NCBI GenBank assembly: GCA_017470325.1
Contig: JAFUES010000014.1
Coordinates: 1-50,715, forward strand
DNA: 50,715 bases
Direction: 5' to 3'
From: Oscillospiraceae bacterium
Lineage (GTDB): Bacteria > Bacillota_A > Clostridia > Oscillospirales > Oscillospiraceae
Below are positions 27,519 to 37,875 of the stretch, piece by piece. A program made the translations under genes and the position numbers. Below the pieces are notes generated by a model that was not told the DNA's origin, ran no database searches, and was given only the letters and a program-made list of their open reading frames with translations. Within the stretch, counting starts at the first letter, position 1. Each line of letters begins with the position of its first letter.

Positions 27519-27735
27519 GTATTGTATAAGCATTATCATGCGTAAGTATGCTGTTCTATACGTTGGCATACTGCGGGCGGAAGCTACTGATGTGAGCCGC
27601 GGTCGGCGGGACGTTCTCTTCTGCAGAGGGGACCGTTGCGGAGGTCACGGCAGTTAGATTGGATATAAAATAAGGAACTCTTCGCCGGATCCGTGAAGAG
27701 GGAAAGTACATTCCTGGAATCAGGGGGTAACCAGC
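27519..27735 (+). other. Long leader of the giant surface protein gene
   Basis: No ORF with a ribosome binding site is seen. It holds a stem 27545-27551 with 27566-27572, further GC-rich complementary pieces around 27573-27650, and a CTCTTC/GAAGAG stem just before the binding site AGGGGG at 27722-27727. I could not match it to a known riboswitch class. Confidence 0.4.
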
Positions 27736-30700
27736 TTGAAAAACTCTGTAAGGAAGCTTATATCTGCGATCATGGTATTGGTGATGGTGCTGTCGCTGCT
27801 GCCATTGACGGCGTTTGCCGCAGACGGTCAGGAGGCGGGTTCGGAAGAAGGCCCGCAGAACGTCATTGACGAAACGCAGGATCTGCCCAAGGAGCAGGTG
27901 GACGGAACCGGAGCAGGGGATAAGACTGCGGAAGGGGAAGGTGCGTCCAAAGAGGATGTAAAGCCGGCAGAGGAGAAGTCGGATGCCCCGGAGGACAGCG
28001 GTAAGACCGAGGACGAGGGCAAGACTGAGGACGAGGGCAAGACTGAGGACGACGGCAAGACCGGGGACGACGGCAAGACCGGGGACGAAGGCAAGACCGA
28101 AGACCAGGGTAAGCCCGAGGACCAGGGCAAGACTGAGGACGACGGCAAGACTGGGGACGACGGCAAGACCGAGGATAACGGCAAGACCGAGGACCAGGGC
28201 AAGACTGAGGACCAGGGCAAGACCGGGGACGACGGCAAGACCGAGGACGAAGGCAAGACCGAGGACGAAGGCAAGACCGAAGACCAGGGAAAGCCCGAAG
28301 TCAAGAAGAAGGCCCTGTGGCTGGAGCTGAAGCTGAAGCCGGAGGATGAGGAGAAGTATCTCCTGTCCTCGGAGACGGAGCTGGTGCCCGATGGCGCGAA
28401 GATCAGCGTCCGCCGCTGGGAGAGCGGCGAGGAGCAGCTGTACAGCTCCGAGCTGGAGAAGCTCCGGGAAACAGAGAAGGACGTGCTTACCGCGTCGGTA
28501 CGCAACGAGGCGGGCGGGGCCTATACATTTGAAAATAAAGAGACTGAAATATATCTGACCCACAGCAGCTGGAAGAACCTGAGCGTGGAGGCGCTGGAAG
28601 CGAAAGGCTACAAGCTGTATCAGAACGATGAGAACTGTCTGCTGAAGGAAGTCAAGACCGAGATCCGGCTGACCGGCGGGGTGCCGGCGCTGTTCTTCAA
28701 GGTGAGCAGCCTGGAGGACCTGGTACTGACGGAGCCGAAGGCGGAAGCTCCTAAGGACGAGGCAAAGGACGAGCCGGAGGAACCGGGCGCGGATCCTGTC
28801 AAGGAAGAAGGAAAGACAGAAGAGAAGCAGGAAGAAAAACAGGAAGAGAAGCAGGAAGCAGAACAGGAGAAAGACCCGGAGCCGAAGGCAGACGAGACCA
28901 AATACATACCCCAGGATGGGAGCTATGAAGGCGTCAAGGTCGAAGCACAGATCCCGGAGGGGGCGCTGAACGAGTACGCGAAGCTGACCCTGGGCGCGGC
29001 GGATGAGGAAGCCGCGGAGAAGGCGATCCTGACACTGGTGAACGCCGGGATCGAGGATACGAAAGAAGAAGTAAAGGAAGAACCCGCGGCTGAGGAGGGC
29101 GAGAAGCCCACCCAGGAGACCGCGGCCGAAACAGAGGAAACCAAGGAGACCCAGGAGACCGGCACGGAGACCGAGACCGCCGGTGAAACGAAAGAGACCG
29201 AGACCGGCGCGGAGATCAAGGAGGAGAGCAAAGAGACCCAGGCATCCGCGGAGACCAAAGAAGAGACCAAAGAGGAAACCGAAGAAGAAACCAAAGAGAC
29301 CGAGACCGGCGCGGAGAGCGGTGGTCAGGTTGCCGCGCCCAAAAAGCAGCAGATCCGCAGCATGGTGCTGCTGGACATCAGCTTCGTGGCGGGCGGCGTG
29401 ACCCAGTACCCCACCGAAGCGGTGACCGTCACCATCCAGGCGGACGGCATCAAGGAGATGAAAGCACCGCGGCTGTTCCATCTGATGAGCGGCAAGGCGG
29501 AGGAGCTGACCGAGAGTGCCAAGTTTGACGCCGAGGCCGGGACCGTGACCTTCACCACGGCGAGCTTCTCCCCCTTCGCGGTGGCGGAGCTGGAGGATGA
29601 GGGCACCGAGCATCCGACGACGGATCAGAAGCAGACCAAGGGCCTGGTCAAGGTGCCGGTCGCGCAGGCCAACGGCGACGGCGAACCGGAGCCGGAAGAA
29701 ACGCTTCCTAACGGCGCACGGAGCAATGTTGCCTGGCATGTGGAAAAGAACGCGGCCGGGGACTATGTCCTGGTGGTCGAACCCCAAACGCCCGGCCAAG
29801 AGGTGCAGATCCCTGGAGGCTTCTATAATAATATTAAGAGCGAACTTGGCGACTATGCCAGCCAGCTGAAAGAGCTGCAGATCAAGGACGGGATCACGGC
29901 GATCAACAATCAAAACGCCTTTGCCGGGACGACCAGTGCGCCCACATCCTTTGAAAAGGTGACCCTGGCGGATTCGGTGAAGTCGGTCGGGGAAAACGCC
30001 TTCCGGTACAACGCGAACCTGACCGAGGTGTCCATGCCGGGCGTTACCTCCCTGGGGACCAGGGCTTTTGGCAACTGCACAAAGCTGGCTGACACCAGTT
30101 TCCTGCCGGCGGGTCTGCAGACGATCGGCAGCAACACATTTGAAAAATGCACGGGCATGACCGAAGTGGATCTGACCGCGTGCACCGCCCTGACCAGCAT
30201 CGGCAACAGTGCGTTCAACGGCTGCACCGCCCTGACGAGTGTGGACGTGAGCGGCTGCGATGCGTTGACCAGCATTGGCAGCAGTGCATTCAACGGCTGC
30301 ACCGCCCTGACGGATGTGGACATGAGCGGCTGCACCGCGCTGACCACCCTTGGCGCCTCCGCCTTCAACGGCTGCAGCAAACTGGCCAATGTGGACATGA
30401 GCGGCTGCACCGCGCTGACCACCATCGGAGCCAATGCTTTCTATAGTTCCGGTCTGACCGGCCTGGATCTGAGCGGCTGTACCGAGTTGACCACCATCGG
30501 CGACTACGCGTTTTACAACTGCCAGAAGCTGGAATCGATCCAGCTGCCGAATTCTCTCAAGACGCTGGGCAGCAATGTGTTCCAGAACTGCACGGCCCTC
30601 ACGGCGCTGGATCTGGAGAATACCAGCCTGACCAGCCTGCCGTATTATATGATCTCCGGCGCCAACCAGATCAGAACCATCACGGCGCCCGCCACGGTCG

Positions 30701-33700
30701 CCAGCGTGAGCGGCAATGCGTTCAATTCCGGCGGCGGACTGAAGACCGTGGACCTGTCCAAAACGCAACTTACGACCTTGCCCAGTTCCACCTTCAACAA
30801 CTGCAAGGTGCTGGAGGAAGTGATCCTGCCGGAGAATATGACCAATCTGGGCAACAGCGCGTTCAGCGGCTGCCCGGCGGCGGTCGATCTCACCGTCTAC
30901 AGCAGAAACATGACCGCCCCGGCCGGCGGTCTGCCCTCCGGACTGCAGGATGTGACCGTCATGGACACAGTGGACACCCTGGACGGCAATCTCATCAACA
31001 AAGCGATCAGCAACGGCGGTACTGTGACCTTTAAAGGCCGCAATGACCTGACCGTCAACAAGGCCAGCGGCAACATTACCTCTCACGGAAAGGACTCCCA
31101 CGGAAACCCCATTTACAATACCGGCGAGTCGGCCAACAAGCCCCTGACCCAGTTGGACGGCAACTATTATGTGGATGAAAACGGCGTGCTCTACAAGCTC
31201 AACGACGACGGCACCGCCGAGCTGATTTACGTCCCGGCGGGCATCACCAGCCTGACCGTGCCGGAGAAGATCACCTCTGTGGCGGGCGCGGAGTACACGG
31301 TCACCAAGGTAGGCGGCTATGCCTTTGCGGAGGCTGACAACTTGACCGCCGTGACCTTTGAAAAGCCCAAGCAGGTGACCATCCCGCCCAAAACCTTTAC
31401 CGACAGCAAGGTGGCGACGGTCAACGGCAAGGACAAGATCAAGCCCTCGGATTTTGCCGAGGTTTCCCAGCTCTGCGACTTTCCCCTGGAGGAGAAGCAG
31501 GGAAAGATTGTGCCGGAGATCAAAATCTCTGTGATCGGCGATCAAGGAAATCCTGTGGATTTGATCAGCTATGAAGTTTACGGCCCCAAAGCAGATGAAA
31601 ACAACATCTACCAGATGAAGACCGGCGACTCACTGCCCTTGACCATTACGGTCAGCAACAAAGATAATAACATCATGAAAGATGCAGTGATCCGTGTTTA
31701 CATCCAAACTACAGGCGACGGCTATAATCTGGGCGCTTACAGCGACCCCAATTTCGATGGGTATTCCGTGACGGACCACGGAAAATCTTGGCCTTTGAAG
31801 GTGAAAGAGGGCGACACGCCCGGCCTGTACTACTATGAGATCAGCGAGGTTCACCCTGGCGATGTGTTCACCTTCAACGCCCCCTTCTCTTACCCGGCGA
31901 AATCCACCAATGGCGGTGAAATGCTTATCTGGGCGGACTTTCTGACGGCGGACGAGGCGGGCAAGACGCCGGACACCATCCCCATTGGCGATTACATCAA
32001 GGGCGTATGGTCTACGGAGCAGGAGTCCTTCAAGCAATCGAAAGCCAGAAGTACAGCGCCAAAACTGGAGATCAGCACCGCAAAAGATGACCGGGTTTAT
32101 GTCACCAACATGAGTTATCAGCTCACGGTAAACCGGGATGCCAGCACCTCTCAGGCGGCGACAGCCGGCGCGGACTTTGCCACTTTCATGGATTATGACG
32201 ATGTGCTGACCCCGACGGAGGGGATCAAGCTGACGCCTGAGGTCAAGGAGGCTATCCAGGCGGGTAGAGTCCGTTACACCTATGGGGGCTCTACAGGTGC
32301 GGTTGCGCAGAAAACGCATTACGGATCATTGACTATTTACGCGAAGCTGACAGACGGTACAGAGAAACAGATTGCGACAGTTTCCGGCGGAAGCAGCCCT
32401 TACCAATTCCGGGACGGCGAAGCGGCGCCGGCGCTGGAAGTAGTGGAAAAGGACGGATTGGACTGCCTTCGCATCCATTTCCGGGCGGCCAGCCCATATC
32501 TGAAATATAACTACAATGGGCATTGCTACGCGGAATACCAATACCCGGCTACTACCTTTTACGTCTCTTATTCATCCAGGATCTATGAAATGAACCAGGA
32601 TGAGGATAAGATGTGGCCAGGCACGCAGAACCCAATGTCGCTCTACAATGAAGACGGGAGCCTGAAAACGCAGGTAGGCCTGTTCCATAACGACGTGCAC
32701 AATACCCAGCATTATTCCTGGGGACCGGATCAGGAGAAGGACGCCCATGCGGATTCCCTCACCATTCCCAACGATGGGCAGCTGGAGCTCACAAAAAGTA
32801 CCACCAGCCCAACAAGCACGTATATGGGCGGCCCCATTACTTATACGGTCACGCTGACAAATAAGACGATTGTCACCAACCGTACGATGAGCGGCGGCTA
32901 TCTGAAGGATACTTTATCCACAGACGTCTATATGCGCCCCTCGGATATCGAGAGCCTGTTTGATCACTCCGACGGCAACAGCACCCTGCGCTATGTGGAG
33001 ATCACCAACGCCGTGTTCTGTGCGGATCCGGATACGGGCGCTCTTATCCAGGAGGCGGTGACCACCAATACCGGCGATACGGCCGTTGTTCTGGCGCCCG
33101 GCAGCAGCGGCAGCCGCACCCATTATCAGGGCCTGTGGGGTGACCAGACAGGAGAAGTGGACGGTTCTCAGCAGTCCACGGGCAATACCATCAAAATCAC
33201 GAGAGAGAATCAGAAGTATTCCGTCCTCGTAAACGGGGAAGAGATCGGGCCGGTCCCTGTGGGCGGCCTGGAGGCGGCGCTGAACAATCTGGGCTTCGTG
33301 ATCACCCAGAATACCACGTACGCACTGATCCTGGACCTGGGAGAGGTGGTGTTGCCCAGCATGGAGAGCATCACCTACAAAATCCCTGCCCATCTGAAGG
33401 ATACCATCATGATGCTCCCCAGGGACAAGCGATACCAATATGATTACGGGAATTCATATAGCACTTGGCATTGGGGTGCCTCCAACACGGTCTATGCCTA
33501 TATGGCGAATGATAGCCTATGGCGCAGTAAATCCTTAGGTACCCGATCAATCACTGATGAGTACTACTTGAGTAAGAGCGCTTCCGTCAGCGGGTCAAGC
33601 ATTACGGAGGCCCATGAGAACGATGTGGTCACCTACACGCTGACCATGACCAACAGCGGCCAGGACACCTGGCCCGCGCCCCTGCCCCTGACCGACAAGG

Positions 33701-36700
33701 TCCAGGGGGCCCAGGTGGTGCTGGCCCCGGTGACCGGCAACGAGGAGGCCACACTGGACGGCGTGAAGCTGTCCGAAGCCGGGCTGAAGACCTATACGGA
33801 GGGCAGCACCGTCTATTATCTGCTGAACAAGCCGGGCGTCTACAGGGGCGTGACCCTGGGCGGCTACCTCAGCGACAGCATCACCGTGGAGAAGGTCCAG
33901 GGGGCTGGACTCAATACGCTGATCAAGTGGTACTTTGCCAACGAGGGCACTGCGGCGAGGCCCAATGTCACTTCCAAAAAATTGCAGTACAAGGCCATCT
34001 TCAGCGCTGTGGAGTCTGGCATCAACACCGGGGAGAATACAGAAGGCGAGCCCCGGTACCCGATCAACAACGAGACCTGGCTCAACGATCATGAGACCCA
34101 CCGGCTCTATGACACTGTAGGCGGCAAGGTCGTCTTCTACAGCTTCGTTAAGAGCATCGTGGAGAAGGACGCGGAGGACTATACAAAGCTGAAGGAGCCG
34201 GAATCCCTGGTGCGCTTCAGCAACATCCACGAGGGCGAGGAGATCCTGTATAAGATTCGGATCAAGAACTATGGCGCCCTGCCCGGCGTTCTGCGCGGCA
34301 GCGATATCTATGACGCCCTGCCCAAGACCGGCGGCGCCTTTCCCTGGACCACGGACATGGTCTCCAAGATCGAGTACAAGTTTGAACCGGAGGGGAGCGG
34401 CAGTGCGACCGCGGGCCGGGAGTACTGGTATGTGGATTCCATCCTGAACGCGGCGGACGTACACAACCAGGATACTTCGGCGGACGGGCAGTACTATATC
34501 CACTGGAAGGATGATTTCAGGATCAACCTGGACCCTGAGGCGGTGGTGAATATCTATATCACGCTCAGGTTCCCCACCGGGGATGACTGGAATCAGTATG
34601 TGGCCCAAAACCACGGCGCGACGCTGTTCAACACCTTTTATCTGAACGGCTTGCGTTCTCAGGTGGAGCACAACCTGGCCGCGAAAACGGAGGCGGTCCT
34701 GCGCAAGGGCGTGTATGCAACAAGTTTTGCAACAAATATATACGCAACGAATAACAGCTATTACTACGACAACGATTATGGGTACTGGTCCTATACAGAT
34801 CGAAATGACCGTCTGACGTATGCTAACGGTCCCTCATCATCGTATGCCCGGTACGCGCAAAACTCTGTAGTTCACTATTATACGGTGCTGTATAACAGCG
34901 GTAACTCCCGCCTCTATCTGGAGGACATGGAGGATCATCTGCCCCAAGGCTTCACGTTCCGCGGCCTGTCAAGCTATGGTCAAAGCAGTGATTATAAGGT
35001 GATGACCAGCACCTACAGCACCTGTTACCACACGGAATCTGCAACCGGCTTTGCCACTGTGACAGATAAAGACCGATCCGTGTCGTACGCAAATGCCAAG
35101 ATTACGGCTTCCACAAAGACGTCAAATGGGCGCCAGACAGTTACCTTCCACTTTACGAACTACAACAGCACGCTGAGCTATGATTCCGTTGAAGGAAAGT
35201 ATTACCTGCGGCCGGGGCAGGCGTTGCGTTTTGTTTACTCCTGCTATGTGGGGCCCTATAACCAGACAGATATAAACGCTACCAATACGATCGCTATGCC
35301 CTTCTATGATTATCTCCACGCTGGCTTGGAAGATGATCAGAAAATCGTAGATGCCCTGACGGAAAAGATAAACGTAAAGGCCATAAACAATGTCACCAAC
35401 AATGACGGTGACTGTGAGGTCGTGGGGAAGACCAAAGCGGCTGCCTTGGGCTACAGCAAAGAAGGTCGGGAGCAATGGCTGGTTTCCGAGGTGTCTTTGA
35501 CGCCGGCCCCCTTGATCCCCGGCATCCAGAAGACCGTGGGTGGCACCTCGTCGCCCCCGTCGGCGAGCCAGATCACAAGCACCACGATCCTTGGTTCTAC
35601 CGGCGGCGACACTGTCGGCTCAAAGTATGAGGGCTACGCGGTTCCCCAGGATATCATCAACTGGAGCGTCAAGCTGTTTAACGAAGACCCGAGGACCAGG
35701 GACGATCTCGACATAGAATCGGATGGCACTGCCATGTATAAGTATACGGTGACGGACACCGTCCAGACGGACTATGCCTTCTGCGGCGAGGTCTTTCTGA
35801 AGCTGAACGGAAGGACGTTTACTTTGTTCCGCCTGGGCGGCAGCCGGAGTATCAATGACACGGAGGTGCCCATCGAGATCGTAAGCAGCAATCCCGGCGG
35901 TTGGAACTCGTCTCCCAGCACCTGGACTAAAATCAAGATCACCGGTATGGACAAAGAGGAGTGGGTCACCGGCGGCGGCGGCAGCTATGTATACTATAAG
36001 GTAAAGCTGCAGCGGGATGAAGAGACCGGCTACGAGACCTTGACCATCCAATTTCTCAACCCCGCTTACACCATTCGAGCCGGGCAGATCGCGGAGCTGG
36101 GCCTGCATACCCAATACGGCAGCGGCAATTATGAGCTGAGCCGCTCCTACCTGAACCATGCGGAGGTCCATACGGATATTCCCTATAATCCGGATTATGT
36201 GTCGCACGGACGCGTCTTGACAGACAGCTCCGGCAACTTCCTGGAGGGAGAGGAGTCCGGTGTGGAAAGCAATGCCACGATCAACGTGATCAACGGTTTT
36301 GCCGCCACGTCTGTCAAGAAGGTCACGGAGATTGGGAATGACGCCAATACAGCCTCATCCGAAGATGAGAGCAACAACAGCATCACCCTGCCGGAGAAGA
36401 CCACCGGCTTCCGCTACGATCTGGAGGTGACCACACCGGACAGCGCCGGCGCGCCGCCCATCAAGAAGCTTGTGATCTGCGACAACCTGCCGGAGCCCGG
36501 CGACAAGGCGCCCAATGACGCCCGCGTGTCCCGCGACAGTGCCTTTAAGGTCACTCTGATGGATGACCCGGATTTTGTCCTCTCTGCGGTCCGTGGTGAG
36601 AATAAGGGTAATATCACGTTTGAACGCAATGATTACAAGCTGCAGCTAAGCACCAAGAACACTTTTGATGATAACGACTGGGCCGGCGCCGGCGAAGGCT

Positions 36701-37863
36701 GGACGGAGCTCACAGATGTAGAGGCCCAGAAGGATCTGATCCAGAATGCCCGTTCCATCCGAATCATCATCGAGGATGAGAGCGGAGAGAACGAAGAAGC
36801 GTTGTTCCCCAGGGGCTCTGTCATCCAATTGAGCTTTAACGCGCAGATGGAGGACCCGGAGAACAAGACTAAACCCGGCGATATTGCCTGGAACAGCTTT
36901 GGCTACCAGTATTCGATCAAGCTGGGCGGCAGAATGGTTGACTTGATTGCCGCGCCTCTGGTGGTCGGCGTCAAGGTGCCCGAGGTGCCCAGACTGCAGA
37001 AGCGTCTGGTGGACGAAAACGGCGCGACGATGCTCGCAGAGAAGGAGATGACCTTCGACTTCCTGATCTACTCCGGCGAGCCCATCGCGGCGCTGGACCG
37101 GGCGGAGAAGATGCGCATGCAGGACATCGCCCAGGTGCTGGCGGACAATGAGCGGGATGTGTACTACGCACCCATCACCGTCAAGGAGGGCGCCAGCAGC
37201 GCCTCGCAGCAGTTGGGCGACGGCAAGTGCTGGACCTATCAGGGCGGCAAGTGGGTCGAAACGGAAGAGAACTGGACCTGGCATCACGACGCCACTTACA
37301 CGGTGCTGGAGAATCTGCGGGACGTTGCGAACTTCCGGCTGAAGACCCTGAATAACAAGCCCCAAAACAATGTCTCTTTCCCCCAGAACGGGCGCGTCTC
37401 GGCGTCGCTGGTAGGCATCAACGAGCACTATGTGCCCCAGTACGGTGAGCTGAAGATCATCAAGAGCCTGGCGCGTTACGAGGATTCGGAGCCTGCGACC
37501 TTCGTGTTCGACGTGACGGCTGTGCTTGAGGAAGAGACGGTTTACACCAATGTGGCGGCGATCACGCTCCCCGGGGACGGGGAAGCGCTGCTGACGGGCA
37601 TCCCGGTAGGCGCCGAGGTGACGGTGACGGAGGTGTACTCCGGCGCCCGGTACAAGGCGACCGGGGATACGGTGCAGCAGACGGTGATCCTGTCGCCGGA
37701 GGATGCGGATGCACCGGCCACGGTGAGCTTCGCCAACGATTACGACGACAGCCTCAAGGGCGGCCACGGTATCCAGAACAGCTTTGAGACCAAGCCCGAT
37801 CCCAACGACCCGGACGGATACGTTTGGGCGGAATGGGAAAAGCCGGACATGAACAATCCTTAA
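27736..37863 (+). CDS. Giant secreted BspA-LRR/Cna-like surface protein
   Basis: A 3375-residue exported protein. Signal peptide 1-28 (ends LTAFA). Residues 89-190 are 17 repeats of six residues (GKTEDE type), followed by a small beta domain, K/E/T-rich linkers, and a beta domain around 543-621 (DISFVAGG ... TASFSPFAVAEL) common in clostridial adhesins. BspA-type leucine-rich repeats fill about 700-1070 and again near 1140-1235 (IGNSAFNGCTALTSV units). Residues 1255-3080 hold many repeated beta-sandwich segments, DUF11-like. A Cna-B-type domain at about 3235-3345 has the Lys (LKIIKSL), Glu (VTVTEVY) and Asn (SFANDY) of an isopeptide bond. It ends without LPXTG or membrane anchor. The start is TTG at 27736 behind AGGGGG. 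First gene of a five-gene unit. Adhesin or matrix scaffold is inferred. Confidence 0.88.
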   Translation: MKNSVRKLISAIMVLVMVLSLLPLTAFAADGQEAGSEEGPQNVIDETQDLPKEQVDGTGAGDKTAEGEGASKEDVKPAEEKSDAPEDSGKTEDEGKTEDEGKTEDDGKTGDDGKTGDEGKTEDQGKPEDQGKTEDDGKTGDDGKTEDNGKTEDQGKTEDQGKTGDDGKTEDEGKTEDEGKTEDQGKPEVKKKALWLELKLKPEDEEKYLLSSETELVPDGAKISVRRWESGEEQLYSSELEKLRETEKDVLTASVRNEAGGAYTFENKETEIYLTHSSWKNLSVEALEAKGYKLYQNDENCLLKEVKTEIRLTGGVPALFFKVSSLEDLVLTEPKAEAPKDEAKDEPEEPGADPVKEEGKTEEKQEEKQEEKQEAEQEKDPEPKADETKYIPQDGSYEGVKVEAQIPEGALNEYAKLTLGAADEEAAEKAILTLVNAGIEDTKEEVKEEPAAEEGEKPTQETAAETEETKETQETGTETETAGETKETETGAEIKEESKETQASAETKEETKEETEEETKETETGAESGGQVAAPKKQQIRSMVLLDISFVAGGVTQYPTEAVTVTIQADGIKEMKAPRLFHLMSGKAEELTESAKFDAEAGTVTFTTASFSPFAVAELEDEGTEHPTTDQKQTKGLVKVPVAQANGDGEPEPEETLPNGARSNVAWHVEKNAAGDYVLVVEPQTPGQEVQIPGGFYNNIKSELGDYASQLKELQIKDGITAINNQNAFAGTTSAPTSFEKVTLADSVKSVGENAFRYNANLTEVSMPGVTSLGTRAFGNCTKLADTSFLPAGLQTIGSNTFEKCTGMTEVDLTACTALTSIGNSAFNGCTALTSVDVSGCDALTSIGSSAFNGCTALTDVDMSGCTALTTLGASAFNGCSKLANVDMSGCTALTTIGANAFYSSGLTGLDLSGCTELTTIGDYAFYNCQKLESIQLPNSLKTLGSNVFQNCTALTALDLENTSLTSLPYYMISGANQIRTITAPATVASVSGNAFNSGGGLKTVDLSKTQLTTLPSSTFNNCKVLEEVILPENMTNLGNSAFSGCPAAVDLTVYSRNMTAPAGGLPSGLQDVTVMDTVDTLDGNLINKAISNGGTVTFKGRNDLTVNKASGNITSHGKDSHGNPIYNTGESANKPLTQLDGNYYVDENGVLYKLNDDGTAELIYVPAGITSLTVPEKITSVAGAEYTVTKVGGYAFAEADNLTAVTFEKPKQVTIPPKTFTDSKVATVNGKDKIKPSDFAEVSQLCDFPLEEKQGKIVPEIKISVIGDQGNPVDLISYEVYGPKADENNIYQMKTGDSLPLTITVSNKDNNIMKDAVIRVYIQTTGDGYNLGAYSDPNFDGYSVTDHGKSWPLKVKEGDTPGLYYYEISEVHPGDVFTFNAPFSYPAKSTNGGEMLIWADFLTADEAGKTPDTIPIGDYIKGVWSTEQESFKQSKARSTAPKLEISTAKDDRVYVTNMSYQLTVNRDASTSQAATAGADFATFMDYDDVLTPTEGIKLTPEVKEAIQAGRVRYTYGGSTGAVAQKTHYGSLTIYAKLTDGTEKQIATVSGGSSPYQFRDGEAAPALEVVEKDGLDCLRIHFRAASPYLKYNYNGHCYAEYQYPATTFYVSYSSRIYEMNQDEDKMWPGTQNPMSLYNEDGSLKTQVGLFHNDVHNTQHYSWGPDQEKDAHADSLTIPNDGQLELTKSTTSPTSTYMGGPITYTVTLTNKTIVTNRTMSGGYLKDTLSTDVYMRPSDIESLFDHSDGNSTLRYVEITNAVFCADPDTGALIQEAVTTNTGDTAVVLAPGSSGSRTHYQGLWGDQTGEVDGSQQSTGNTIKITRENQKYSVLVNGEEIGPVPVGGLEAALNNLGFVITQNTTYALILDLGEVVLPSMESITYKIPAHLKDTIMMLPRDKRYQYDYGNSYSTWHWGASNTVYAYMANDSLWRSKSLGTRSITDEYYLSKSASVSGSSITEAHENDVVTYTLTMTNSGQDTWPAPLPLTDKVQGAQVVLAPVTGNEEATLDGVKLSEAGLKTYTEGSTVYYLLNKPGVYRGVTLGGYLSDSITVEKVQGAGLNTLIKWYFANEGTAARPNVTSKKLQYKAIFSAVESGINTGENTEGEPRYPINNETWLNDHETHRLYDTVGGKVVFYSFVKSIVEKDAEDYTKLKEPESLVRFSNIHEGEEILYKIRIKNYGALPGVLRGSDIYDALPKTGGAFPWTTDMVSKIEYKFEPEGSGSATAGREYWYVDSILNAADVHNQDTSADGQYYIHWKDDFRINLDPEAVVNIYITLRFPTGDDWNQYVAQNHGATLFNTFYLNGLRSQVEHNLAAKTEAVLRKGVYATSFATNIYATNNSYYYDNDYGYWSYTDRNDRLTYANGPSSSYARYAQNSVVHYYTVLYNSGNSRLYLEDMEDHLPQGFTFRGLSSYGQSSDYKVMTSTYSTCYHTESATGFATVTDKDRSVSYANAKITASTKTSNGRQTVTFHFTNYNSTLSYDSVEGKYYLRPGQALRFVYSCYVGPYNQTDINATNTIAMPFYDYLHAGLEDDQKIVDALTEKINVKAINNVTNNDGDCEVVGKTKAAALGYSKEGREQWLVSEVSLTPAPLIPGIQKTVGGTSSPPSASQITSTTILGSTGGDTVGSKYEGYAVPQDIINWSVKLFNEDPRTRDDLDIESDGTAMYKYTVTDTVQTDYAFCGEVFLKLNGRTFTLFRLGGSRSINDTEVPIEIVSSNPGGWNSSPSTWTKIKITGMDKEEWVTGGGGSYVYYKVKLQRDEETGYETLTIQFLNPAYTIRAGQIAELGLHTQYGSGNYELSRSYLNHAEVHTDIPYNPDYVSHGRVLTDSSGNFLEGEESGVESNATINVINGFAATSVKKVTEIGNDANTASSEDESNNSITLPEKTTGFRYDLEVTTPDSAGAPPIKKLVICDNLPEPGDKAPNDARVSRDSAFKVTLMDDPDFVLSAVRGENKGNITFERNDYKLQLSTKNTFDDNDWAGAGEGWTELTDVEAQKDLIQNARSIRIIIEDESGENEEALFPRGSVIQLSFNAQMEDPENKTKPGDIAWNSFGYQYSIKLGGRMVDLIAAPLVVGVKVPEVPRLQKRLVDENGATMLAEKEMTFDFLIYSGEPIAALDRAEKMRMQDIAQVLADNERDVYYAPITVKEGASSASQQLGDGKCWTYQGGKWVETEENWTWHHDATYTVLENLRDVANFRLKTLNNKPQNNVSFPQNGRVSASLVGINEHYVPQYGELKIIKSLARYEDSEPATFVFDVTAVLEEETVYTNVAAITLPGDGEALLTGIPVGAEVTVTEVYSGARYKATGDTVQQTVILSPEDADAPATVSFANDYDDSLKGGHGIQNSFETKPDPNDPDGYVWAEWEKPDMNNP
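28000..28305 (+). repeat. 17-unit, 18-base tandem repeat coding GKTEDE-type hexapeptides
   Basis: Seventeen units of 18 bases encode GKTEDE, GKTEDD, GKTGDD, GKTEDQ, GKPEDQ and similar. Differences between units are mostly single bases. A highly charged, probably extended stalk. Confidence 0.9.
30190..30486 (+). repeat. 75-base leucine-rich repeat units
   Basis: Four units of 75, 75, 75 and 72 bases encode LTSIGNSAFNGCTALTSVDV-like repeats. The first three are much more alike in DNA than the surrounding LRR units, which suggests recent amplification. Confidence 0.75.
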
Positions 37864-37875
37864 GGAGGTGGGACC

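Noticed and set aside
27519..27735. A c-di-GMP or other riboswitch in the giant gene leader
   Set aside because: I could not find the conserved bases of any class I know.
27556..31545. A 1329-residue open frame on the minus strand opposite the giant protein
   Set aside because: It has no ribosome binding site and a repetitive Gly/Leu/Val-rich translation, and mirrors the third codon positions of the plus-strand gene.
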